The position numbers and the translations under genes are program-made. From Trichobilharzia szidati (lineage: Eukaryota > Platyhelminthes > Trematoda > Strigeidida > Schistosomatidae), in contig OX235272.1 in NCBI GenBank assembly GCA_944472155.2, positions 98,028,020 to 98,092,019 of the forward strand: 64,000 nt of DNA, in the 5' to 3' direction. Numbering within the stretch: the first letter of the stretch is position 1; every line of letters starts with the position of its first letter. The notes under the pieces were generated by a model. That model ran no database searches. It was not told the origin of the DNA and saw only the letters and a program-made list of their open reading frames with translations. This document shows, piece after piece, positions 55,260 through 64,000 of this stretch.

Positions 55260-55607
55260 TTTAGGGATTGACGGTATCGGCGTTCGCGAGTTGTACGGAG
55301 TATACTAACGCAAGATCTTATACCAACAACTTCTATAGTGTTCGTTCTTCGAGTACCAAAGATAAAGCAAAAGACCAGATTTTGTCGTCCAAAGTACGTA
55401 GTGTATTTCGGGACAAAATTGCGGGTTGAAGTGAATGCTTAGCTAGCTAGTGATCGTGCACGCACGTGACACGACGGAGTACCAAATGGCGAGGATGCTT
55501 GACCGGAAGCCTTCAGCTAAACAAGTCGATTTAAAAGTGAGGGTCAGCATCGAATGTTGAGTGATGATTGCTGTGGTTAATAATTTTGGGAATTATTTAC
55601 CTCTAGA
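55260..55607 (-). repeat. G2 5' LTR
   Basis: 348 bp; on the minus strand starts TCTAGAGG (two changes from TGTAGCGG) and ends CCCTAAA, followed by C and TGGTGAGCCC. Confidence 0.85.
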
Positions 55608-55728
55608 GACCGGTAGGCACTCTACTATGTCGCGGGGATTTTTTCACTCACAAGGGAACCTTCGAGATTTTTTACCTCCAGCTGGTCATGCTTTAGGATA
55701 CTCACAACCCCACAAGGAGGGAATGAGC

Positions 55729-56078
55729 TGTAGCGGTAAATGATTCCCCAAAATTATTAACCACAGCAATCATCGCTCAACATTCGATGCTGACCCTCAC
55801 TTTTTAATCGACTTGTTAAGCTGAAGGCTTCCGGTCAAGCATCCCCGCCATTTGGCACTCCGTCGTGTCACGTGCGTGCACGATCACTAGCTAGCTAAGC
55901 ATTCATTTCTACCCGCAATTTTGTCCCGAAATATATATCGTACTTTGGACGGCTAAATCTGGTCCTTTGCTTTGCCATTTGGTACTCGAAGAGCGAACAC
56001 TATAGAAGTTGTTGGTATAAGATCTTGCGTTAGTATAATCCGTACAACTCGCGAACGTCGATACATTCATTCTCTAAA
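55729..56078 (+). repeat. G1 3' LTR
   Basis: 350 bp, preceded by remaining G1 3' UTR (55608-55728) and a purine run CAAGGAGGGAATGAGC. Confidence 0.85.
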
Positions 56079-58140
56079 CTATTAACGGAAATTTTGTATG
56101 ATTGTCGTCTGTTTTGGAGACACTAAGTCACTTTTTGATGAATGCCCCCACAACAAGTAAAGCACACGCGAATTTGCAGAAATCATGTCGTGAATGGAAA
56201 AGGCTTACGAAAATTTGCAGCGAAAGTGGGCTGAAATTATCCTGCATGTTCAAGGTCATTGAGGGTTGAGACGCTCAAAGGTCATTTTCGTCCATGTTAG
56301 TCGGCCATGTTGGATTGCAGTTCCGTAGCCGTTCGTTTGCACATTGGTTTTTACGTTTATTCTGCAGGTATTCACAGCTAATCTTGATGCATGTTGTTCA
56401 AAAATGTTGCTTTTCAACTCATTTTTGTTTCCGTTGCTGTTAAAATTAGTTATTTTTTGGTTTCGAATGTTTTTACCACGACGTCAATGCATTCATTTCA
56501 TCATAATTGTTTCATACCTTGCATTCATGCGTGATTTCAGTGTTTTAGTCGTTTTTCAGCTATTAATGAAATAGTGCTGTGTAGAAGTTTTGGAAAATAT
56601 GCACGTGGGCATGTTTAGCTGACAAAAGCTGTTGTCTTTAGTTCATTTGCTGGTTGCCGTTATTGTTCCTGGCTCAACTGATTACTTAGCATGTTTAAAT
56701 CTGGAAACTACAATGTCTTTCACATTCATGTTAACAACATGCAGCAATCTACGAGTCAATCTGGTGAGAAGAATACGATCAGGGTTGATATTGGTAAATT
56801 TTTTGGGGAGCATATTAAACCTGGAGATTTCAGAACGTGGTTTGAAGTTGAAAAAGCTTTGAAGCTTTTCGAGAAGCTGAGTATACCATCAGTGTATATC
56901 AGTTAAAAAAATCAAATATTTTGTCAGAATCTAAATCAAACAATGTTGAGCCACATGAGAAGTGTGAATCTGTTGTGCATGTACGTAGTTTTGGAACTGA
57001 AAGAAACTTGAAAGCAATCAGAAAACCCTAAATGGTAAGTGTTACCTATTTTTAATAATGCCCAATGTACTAGATCCAAATACATGAACTATAGGACCGC
57101 CTGTAGCAAAGCCAGTGTTAACAGCCATTCAGTGTGTTGCAAAACGACTTAAAAAGCGGATAACATGGTGATCTGGTGAGTGTACGAACTATCCCAGTTA
57201 AAGGTAAGACTTTAATTAGCAAGAATATCGTTTCGGTTGTGGTCCACAATCGGTGGTTACAACAGGATGAGAAGCTGATTATCATTCGGGCTGAAAATAT
57301 TGGCTGAATACAGATTGCTTGTTTTATTTCAAATAATGAAATTCCTATTTATTTTTGGATGTTTGTGATTCCCTCGTGGCCATAAATACGTATGACCATG
57401 ATCTTTAAGAAAACTAAATAAATTTTCCTAAAACCATTGGTTTTCTTATTCTTGGCGAAACATCTGTTAATAGGATTAGAAGATTAGGTAGCTAAGTAGG
57501 ATGTTTTGTGATTGAGAATCGTAGTCGTGTTTCGGGTCAATATCGCGCTTCTAACTGTTATAACCCTATGGATGTGGGTTTTCCCTCATGGCACATTATG
57601 ATATCTAGAATTCATAAGCACACTTTCTTCGGTAAATTTATTCTTACTTTTTAAGTGACTGCAAATAGTGAGTCATTTGAGGTGATAGGATGAATACCTC
57701 TAAACGCTTTCGTTGAGATTAGGGTATATTTACTTTTTTCGAGTAGGAGACGAAACTTTTAACAAGAAGGTTCTCAGGATGTCCGCTTTTACTTTGAAAT
57801 TCAAAAATAACGTTCAGTTGCTCACTAAGGTATTAGCTATGGGAGATTACCTTCAGCGGAAACCACTTTAAGTTAACTACGTAGCTTTAGGTAATGCGTC
57901 ATAGAAGTAAGCAGCGTAGGTTAATTGTGTCTAAATATATTAAATGTTGTATAACTGGTGAAATCGTAGCTCCTACATACTAGTTAGTCTTAGAAATAAT
58001 GGATGCACTGTACAAACGTTCACTTTGATTTTCGTACCTAGCTCATAAGCTCGTATACATTTAAGACTGGTACGCTGTGTGATGAGTTTTGCGAAACACG
58101 GTACTATCATGGTTAAAGCAAGAAGAATAGGTCAAGTATG
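56079..58140. other. Unassigned, possible DNA-transposon debris
   Basis: Plus-strand frame 56691-56906 reads MFKSGNYNVFHIHVNNMQQS, then IGKFFGEHIKPGDFRTWFEV and EKALKLFEKL, after which codons continue in another frame (VEPHEKCESVV at about 56940). It looks coding but is not recognised; the wording is a little like the N-terminal part of MULE-type transposases. Nothing else found. Confidence 0.3.
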
Positions 58141-58143
58141 GGT

Positions 58144-58690
58144 AAGACTCATGAACTGACAAACTTTTAGAGGAGGGGATAAGTTATGCTTGAGTGCCTT
58201 AACTTCTTAATGTGAACAGTCAGACGAAATATTATTTTAGAAATCGCTAAGACATGGAAAGACCAGGATTGGTAAGAAGAAAGAATTAATCAAAGATACT
58301 TAACGTCAGACTTGATTTCTATATCACTATCATCAATTATACAACGGTAATGGGAATTAACAGCTTCATTCAACTTCCTTTTACATCTAAAACTGAAATT
58401 AACTGCCTGACAGTTAGAAAGATTTAGTTTAAGGCCGTTAGACGAAGACCATTTGCTAATTCCTGATAGAAAGCTGTTCATTTTAGTACTGTCTAGCTGG
58501 GAGTTGACAGACACTGAAATAGTTAGATCATCGGCAAACTTAACAGAGTAGATATTCAAACACTGCAGTTGTTGATCATAGAAATGCTGGATATTAGATA
58601 ACATCACATGATTCAACAGCATATAAGAAATAAATAAAAATTGTTTCTTAGCTCGTCGCCAAGTAGACAGTCTATTTGATGATGCCACTG
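58144..58690 (-). pseudogene. CR1-like RT fragment
   Basis: Minus strand: VKFADDLTISVSV (catalytic ADD), SKWSSSNGLKLNLSNCQAVNF and IKSDVKYL, matching 10520-11900 residue by residue in order. 5'-truncated, with the region before ADD rearranged. Confidence 0.75.
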
Positions 58691-60746
58691 CATATTAACT
58701 GATTAATGAAGTAGCTATCAACCCTAATTTACTACATTTACTTTTGCTACATACTTGGCGTTTAGCAGTATACAGACTTGCAACTGGCTAAATAAGGCGA
58801 CTTTAGCGTAACGAACATTACGGAATTATTATTCAACTTGCTAAATCCTACTTAGATTTTATAATGTGCTATTGTATGGAAACAGACACGAAATCCTATG
58901 AATTATTAAAGTAACAGTCTCATAATACTGTAGTAAATCTCCATTCCACTAAGCTTAACATGCATTAATCAGAATTCACATATTACGAAAGCTCATGGTA
59001 TAGCGACGCACTGAAGACGTTCAAAAGAAGTAGAAATGAAGAGTATATTAAACATTTTATTAGTTTACAAGAGAAAATTTTGATGAACTGTATTGGCGTT
59101 AGTTTGACAGATTGACATTTCCACCTATTTCACATCCCACAACCTCCAAATACCTAAAATATGAAGCACAACATGAAGTTACGAAAGATAATCATATATA
59201 TTAGTATATACTGATTCTATTAATACTAAGTAAAGTTCTCATACAATTAAAAGGATTTTTAGTCCACAGCTGGTCTTTATATTGACGCCGTATGCATAAA
59301 TAGACCTCATAAGTTGTCCAGCATTAAAGGATTACACGCAGATTTCAAGATAAACTCTGAAACACCCATACTGATGAGACGTCATTCTCTCGTCAATTCC
59401 ACACTAAATACGTCTACGTTAAATGAGGTATTGCATATATGTAGCTTAGAAATTGATCCACAATCTGAGTAATGTCTTGAGCATAGTTTTCTGAATCCTA
59501 CAGAAATTACATTCTCATATTTAGCAACCCGTAGTCATCAAATATAAGCTGAACATGCCTCAACTCTAAGCAACTATGCACAGTGTTAACAACATAGAGT
59601 GTTACATAGAGAAACACTTAAAATATTGTAAGATACACAGACCTGTTGTGTTGATGAGGATAGCAATGACATATAATGCAACCTAGACATTTTATCGTGA
59701 CACTGCATCCGTACTGTTTCAGGTAAATGGAAATTTCAGAAGAAATTCATCTCCACTATTGGTGATCAAAAACATTGCAGTATTAAGTTTAGTGTCAGGC
59801 GGCAGATTAATAATAGAGCTAACTAGATTCACTTCTCGCAATCAACACGAACCATGTGTATATTATTACTGTACACTGAATAATTGCACTAAGCGTAACA
59901 TTGAGGAAAATTAAACCAGTTATTGCCTTCTCACATGCACTGCACTTGCAACAATCACGAGAACTACCTACATTTGTTAGCCTAGCAGTCAGCTAAGCAA
60001 ACAATGGCACAATATTAATACATAACCCATATTATACTGCGCAAATCAATGTAAATATATATTAAATTCACTTAGAGATAACCTTTCAACTTACCATAAT
60101 TCCTATCCAAACACATACAGTGAAAGACACGGTTACATGATAACTTCTGTTCCCACAGAGGGTTCTGTTAGCATTTATAGGTGATTCCCATATACTGATA
60201 GCATCCTTTTGTCAAATAGTACTCTTCTGCACACAAAAATAGCTACATTAAACGTCAAAATTTTGACGTGGTCTCCATTGAATGGCACTATGTCGAAAGC
60301 TGCAGCTTCTGCAAGAAGTAAACTATTTGTGTAGATGACATTACCCTCCAACTACTCCATCTTCTTCATTATAGCGATGTTTCGACTGATTCCGCATAAA
60401 ACACTAATCATTACAACCAATATGCTTAGAGTGTGTCACAGTCAGATTACACGACGCGGACATCAACATAACTAGCCAGGAAATGAGAATTCCTACCGAT
60501 CCAGAAAACATATAACACCTTTTTATTGAAAATTATTCACAAAATAAATTTACCGAGCGAAATTTCAACCAACATGCCGGATAAGTCCAGCCTGAAAATG
60601 TTGTGATATTGGATGTAGTGAAAGGAAATGGCGCCTAATTTTATGTTGTACGTTACTTAGATTTGATCTACTAACTTACGGCTCACAGAGTTATGTGGTT
60701 ATTGTGGGTTTTTAAGTCATATAGTTATGTAATTTTGTTCACCTGA
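58691..60746. other. No recognised feature
   Basis: AT-rich. No open frame above 60 codons and no repeat seen. Confidence 0.4.
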
Positions 60747-61788
60747 CAAGAGTTAGCAATAGACACCAAAGTCAAATGGCCTTGATTTGACCAATCAGAT
60801 AGCTCAGCATGACAAATGGTTGTGGGTCATAATCCTCGTTGAAAATGTCTGTTACATCTTTATATTAGGAAATATGTATGAGTCGGCAAGTTGTACATGA
60901 GTGGCGATTTTTTAGACACTTTCTTCTGGAAATCAAAGCTCTCCCATATCAGAATATAAGAAGCCAGTATCTGCTACAGCTGAAGAAATAGGGAATACAT
61001 TCTTTTGATGTGTCTATAACCACTTCTATGAGAGCCTGAGACTGGCTTTTGCAGCATATTAAAGATATATCCCCTATATGATTCATTTTTATTGCATCTA
61101 TATAGTAGCTACTATATACACTACTATACACGTCTTTGTGAATTAAGTACCACTTTTCATCCAGAATAATTTTATTAGCTGTCTCAAGGTCGTCTGAATT
61201 TGGTGTCTATTCTTTGCTGTTGCCCCGGCGGCAGTGAAAAATTGACACTAAAATCATATGACTCTGAATCTACCAATTCCAGATGAAAAGTGGCATTTAT
61301 TTAGAAAAACGTGTACATACAAGGCATATATGTAATAAAACTGAATTACGCAGGGTATATATCTCTAAGACACACTGGTCCCACTTTCTCATAAAAGTGT
61401 TTTGAGACATGTCACACCAATGCTGATACAACAAAAATGAGTTGCTGTATATCATATCAAATCGTGAACCAAGTTCTCTTATCATACGTTTTTTAAGGTG
61501 TACATAAAACCCTTCAGTAGAATTTGTACGAGTTCCAATTATCGGATCTACTAATTCAGAAGTATTATTGACTTAGTGATGAATATAGTCTAATGATGAG
61601 AGTTGTGAATAACCTTTCCACACGAGTGTATGTATAGTAGCGCCTAGGATGACTAGTCGTATTGGTATTAAAACATCTGGGTGGAACTTGCAACAAAAAT
61701 TATAAACACCATCCATGTGTAATGCTGATCCGTCATATTGCTTGATTCAAGGTCATTTTGTTTTGGTGTCTATTCTTTACTGTTGCCT
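60747..61788 (-). mobile_element. Merlin-type (ISXO2-like) DNA transposon remnant
   Basis: Outer inverted ends: 60747-60792 (AGCAATAGACACCAAAGTCA, then GGCCTTGATTTG) and the complement at 61741-61788. Inside, minus-strand codons read LVDPIIGTRTNSTEGFYVHL, KKRMIRELGSRFDMIYSNSF, then HWCDMSQNTFMRKW. This matches the end of ISXO2-like transposases (FVDP.TG..T..IE..W..LK), the family used by Merlin elements, which are known from schistosomes. An extra copy of the right end lies inside at about 61185-61227, and an inverted pair CACTTTTCATCCAGAAT / ATTCCAGATGAAAAGTGG (61151-61167, 61276-61293) shows rearrangement. The N-terminal transposase motifs are not seen. Confidence 0.55.
61420..61760 (-). 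pseudogene. Merlin-like transposase C-terminal part
   Basis: Codons from about 61740 (YDGSALHMDGVYNFCCKFHP) through LVDPIIGTRTNSTEG to MRKWDQCVLE (about 61400), with at least one stop (near 61575). Would catalyse cut-and-paste movement in an intact element; here inactive. Confidence 0.5.
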
Positions 61789-61919
61789 TTTTAGCCTATT
61801 GCGAAGTTGACAGGATGACATGAGTGGTATTTTGTACGTCAGAATAGCTTTTACCACGTGGCTGTTGCGGTCAAAGTCATTTGTCTGCCGTACTTACTTT
61901 CTCTTAAAGTTTAAGTTTG

Positions 61920-62503
61920 CTAATTGAAAAAATGGTGATGTATCACTGTGTGTAAACAACTGTTTTCATCTAGATAAAGTTCATTATAATGACAGCTTTC
62001 ACTATAACAGCGGTTACAATAGCTGCTGCTGCTGGATTCAACATAGAACTTGGCACCGAAGTGCAGCAGTTCGAGTTGCCACGTTCCAAATAGCACACAA
62101 AGGTAGAAAAGCAAATGAGTGAAGAGAATCAATAGAGTTTTGACAAGTATAAGAGTGAAACAGAATGAGTAATGGTAGAAAGGAATATGAAGGTTAAAGA
62201 GATTGAATACATCTGCGCCATTGACAACGATTTTGAGCCATGTCACCTATTGTCTCCAGCCATTGATTCTTAGAGTCCCGAGGGCCCCAACCCGGAAGTC
62301 TGCATCTCCCTACCTGGCTCAGTTTAACTGTCAGGGATTTCATGGATTGATGAGGCCATGTTTTTGTTTGGCCACCACTTACTCTTTTCCAACCTGCACC
62401 TATATCAGTTAGTAATGCCCGTCGGGGAAGACGATGGTTAGGCATGCGCAGCACGTGACCTAACCATCTCAATCTATGTAACTTCATAGCCTCTTCGAGT
62501 GTT
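61920..62503 (-). pseudogene. RTE LINE 3' end, cut by the assembly gap
   Basis: Minus-strand codons from the gap down: EEAMKLHRLRWLGHVLRMPN, HRLPRRALLTDIGAGWKRVS, RCRLPGWGPRDSKNQWLET and IGDMAQNR, the C-terminal region of RTE/SR2 proteins and homologous to 19274-19720. It is better preserved than the copy at 19 kb. Non-coding 3' sequence lies at 61920-62193. Confidence 0.8.
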
Positions 62504-62603
62504 NNNNNNNNNNNNNNNNNNNNNNNNNNNNNNNNNNNNNNNNNNNNNNNNNNNNNNNNNNNNNNNNNNNNNNNNNNNNNNNNNNNNNNNNNNNNNNNNN
62601 NNN
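62504..62603. other. Assembly gap
   Basis: 100 N; the true length is unknown. It joins an RTE tail to the middle of a gypsy LTR. Confidence 0.99.
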
Positions 62604-64000
62604 CCAAATCGCGGGTAGAGATGAATGCTTAGCTGGCTAGTGATCGTGCACGCACGTGACACGACGGAGTACCAAATGGCGAGGATGCTTGACCGGAAGC
62701 CTTCAGCTAAACAAGTCGATTTAAACAGTGAGGGTCAGCATCGAATGTTGAGTGATGATTGCTGTGGTTAATAATTTTGGGGAATTATTTACCGCTACAG
62801 CTCACTCCCCCCCTAGTAGGTTTGTGAGGACCCTAAGACATGACCAGCCGGAAGTAGAAAAATCTCGATGGTTCCTTGATGGGTGAAAAAAATCTTCCGA
62901 GCGGCTTGATGGAGAGCCTGCTGGTCTGTCTGCCTATGCTAATAGGGTGTCTGTACATAGCTTCCTCGATGTTGTTCGTTGGACCCCGTGCTTCGTTTGT
63001 TTCCTGTCCAGTTCCCGTTGCACCTGGAAATGAAAACAAGAATCCTGAGAACCTTGTAAAGGAAAATGTACCAAATAAGCGTTTTTTACCAAAAAATGAC
63101 TTGCATCTACTATACAGTAAAATAATGTAAAGTTCAAAATATCGGGAGAAAAAATATACATCTGATTTAATTTTTTTTAAGTGTATGTTTAATGTACGGT
63201 TATAGGATAAAAATCGTTTACTTGTGTTAAGTGATGCAACATAAGAAAAATTGATGTCACTCAGTTACGTGAAATAGGTGTGAAGGTATTCTGGGAATCT
63301 AACGTGACGTCCAGAACGCGTTTTCTTAGAGTGATCGACCGAAGTAGCCAGTGGGCGAATGCCCTGACAGTCAATAGTGTGACCCAGAAAATCGAGTGAG
63401 TCAAAGCCTATTTGACACTTCTGTATATTGATGGTAACACCATGTTGGCGTAACCTTTCAAATGCCAAGTCCAAGTGTCTAAGGTGACTTTCCTTATCTG
63501 GACGGGCAATGAGGCAGTCGTCCAAGTATGCGTATACAAAGTCGAGACCGCGAAATACTTCATCGATGAAGCGTTGGAATGTTTGTGCTGCATTCCGGAG
63601 GCCGAATGGCATACGTAGAAATTCGAAAAGTCCGAAAGGCGTGATGATAGCCGTTTTCGGAACATCTTCCGTTGCCATCGGGATTTGGTTATATGCTTTA
63701 ACCAAGTCGATTTTAGAGAATATAGATGCTCCAGATAACGTTGCCGTCAAGTCGTGTATGTGAGGCAAAGGGTAGCAATCAGGGGTTGTTTTGGCGTTCA
63801 CTCGCCGGTAATCACCAGTGGATAGCCAATCGTTACTATCATTTTTCGGTACCATATGCAACGGGGATGCCCATGGACTATTCGATGGCCGAATGATGCC
63901 AAGGGTGAGCATATGATCGAATTCGTTTCTGGCAATTCTCAGTTTGTCAGGGGCCAGTCGGCGTGCTTTAGATGTCACGGGCTGTCCTGAGGTTATGATG
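62604..64000 (-). mobile_element. Ty3/gypsy element G3, partial
   Basis: Nearly identical to G2 over 52433-53830: partial 3' LTR 62604-62799, 3' UTR 62800-63264, then pol. The 5' part is beyond the window and the LTR end is lost in the gap. It carries the same RNase H/integrase deletion as G2. Confidence 0.9.
63265..64000 (-). CDS. G3 reverse transcriptase fused to pol C-terminus, open, partial
   Basis: The frame is open from the window edge to the stop at 63265. RT motifs: [15 protein letters not shown] (A), [20 protein letters not shown] (B, intact FG), [10 protein letters not shown] (catalytic). After SVDHSKK the same frame continues [18 protein letters not shown]. RNase H and integrase are absent, so this protein could at most synthesise a first cDNA strand and would need help from another element for the rest. 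The upstream part is outside the window. Confidence 0.85.
   Translation of the reverse strand, partial: IITSGQPVTSKARRLAPDKLRIARNEFDHMLTLGIIRPSNSPWASPLHMVPKNDSNDWLSTGDYRRVNAKTTPDCYPLPHIHDLTATLSGASIFSKIDLVKAYNQIPMATEDVPKTAIITPFGLFEFLRMPFGLRNAAQTFQRFIDEVFRGLDFVYAYLDDCLIARPDKESHLRHLDLAFERLRQHGVTINIQKCQIGFDSLDFLGHTIDCQGIRPLATSVDHSKKTRSGRHVRFPEYLHTYFT

Larger units (their letters stand above)
52280..55607 (-). mobile_element. Ty3/gypsy element G2, nested in G1 in the opposite orientation
   Basis: Same family as G1. LTRs 55260-55607 (5') and 52280-52629 (3'), both about 350 bp; GACC on both sides (52276-52279 and 55608-55611) is the 4-bp target-site duplication and matches the interrupted G1 3' UTR. 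Internally, from 55259 down: gag, zinc knuckle, protease and RT; then RNase H and integrase are deleted, and RT joins the last 10 or so codons of the pol ORF. The long 3' UTR is at 52630-53092. Confidence 0.9.
50679..56078 (+). mobile_element. Ty3/gypsy element G1, interrupted by nested element G2
   Basis: 5' LTR 50679-51029, internal part 51030-52279 and 55608-55728, 3' LTR 55729-56078 (351 and 350 bp). The 3' UTR is split at 52279/55608 by a second element, with GACC duplicated on both sides. Internally, gag, protease, RT and RNase H are deleted: leader sequence up to about 51115 joins directly to integrase. No matching target-site duplication is seen outside the LTRs (CCAA on the left, CTAT on the right). 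Confidence 0.85.

Noticed and set aside
62504..62603. The joined RTE-gypsy order across the N run as a real junction
   Set aside because: It is an assembly gap of nominal length; the adjacency cannot be trusted.

Overview
This window is eukaryotic, AT-rich and intron-bearing. It is dominated by retroelements of the types known from blood flukes: BEL/Pao, Ty3/gypsy, RTE (SR2-like), CR1-like LINEs, Penelope-like elements (PLEs), a Merlin-type DNA transposon and tRNA-derived SINEs with a hammerhead-like domain. The best fit is a trematode, probably a schistosome. That assignment is inference from element content and gene style; no species-diagnostic sequence was checked.

Layout. 1-2568: Penelope-like element PLE-A with about 429-bp terminal inverted arms. 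About 2585-7420: decayed BEL/Pao element, itself interrupted twice. 8.2-9.8 kb: two PLE-B 5' end units around an unidentified spacer with a 91-bp direct duplication. 10018-17780: a four-exon gene matching BORC subunit 6, with a CR1 LINE and a dead PLE-B copy in intron 1. 18.9-22.1 kb: RTE LINE (minus). 23.6-25.0 kb: dead PLE-C (minus). 25523-28411: complete PLE-B with an intact 837-aa RT/GIY-YIG ORF, direct terminal repeats and a 13-bp target-site duplication. 29.7-31.4 kb: SINE cluster. 32857-40782: five-exon gene for a secreted/single-pass membrane protein with EGF-like and thrombospondin-1 modules, with introns full of element debris. 41.8-48.1 kb: RTE, CR1 and PLE remnants. 48804-48944: last exon (minus) of an ATPSCKMT/FAM173-like methyltransferase. 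50679-56078: a gypsy element with a second, oppositely oriented copy of the same family nested in its 3' UTR. 58.1-58.7 kb: CR1 remnant. 60.7-61.8 kb: Merlin-like remnant. 62.2-62.5 kb: RTE tail running into a 100-base N gap (62504-62603). 62604-64000: third gypsy copy (minus), running off the window.

Most notable. (a) The intact PLE-B, plus several tiny derivatives consisting only of its 5' end; one is a 190-bp partly palindromic unit with its own 13-bp target-site duplication, which suggests mobilisation in trans. (b) A conserved hairpin followed by GAAAC-GTC-ATC in every PLE-B end, resembling a degenerate hammerhead ribozyme. (c) Two gypsy copies share one deletion of RNase H and integrase at the same 8-base microhomology; in one copy the reading frame is open across the junction, pointing to an amplified non-autonomous subfamily. 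(d) A hammerhead-like relic in two adjacent SINE copies.

The host genes are ordinary single-copy genes. Most of the DNA, introns included, is transposon-derived. Coordinates of decayed elements are approximate, judged by eye from protein motifs and repeat pairs.
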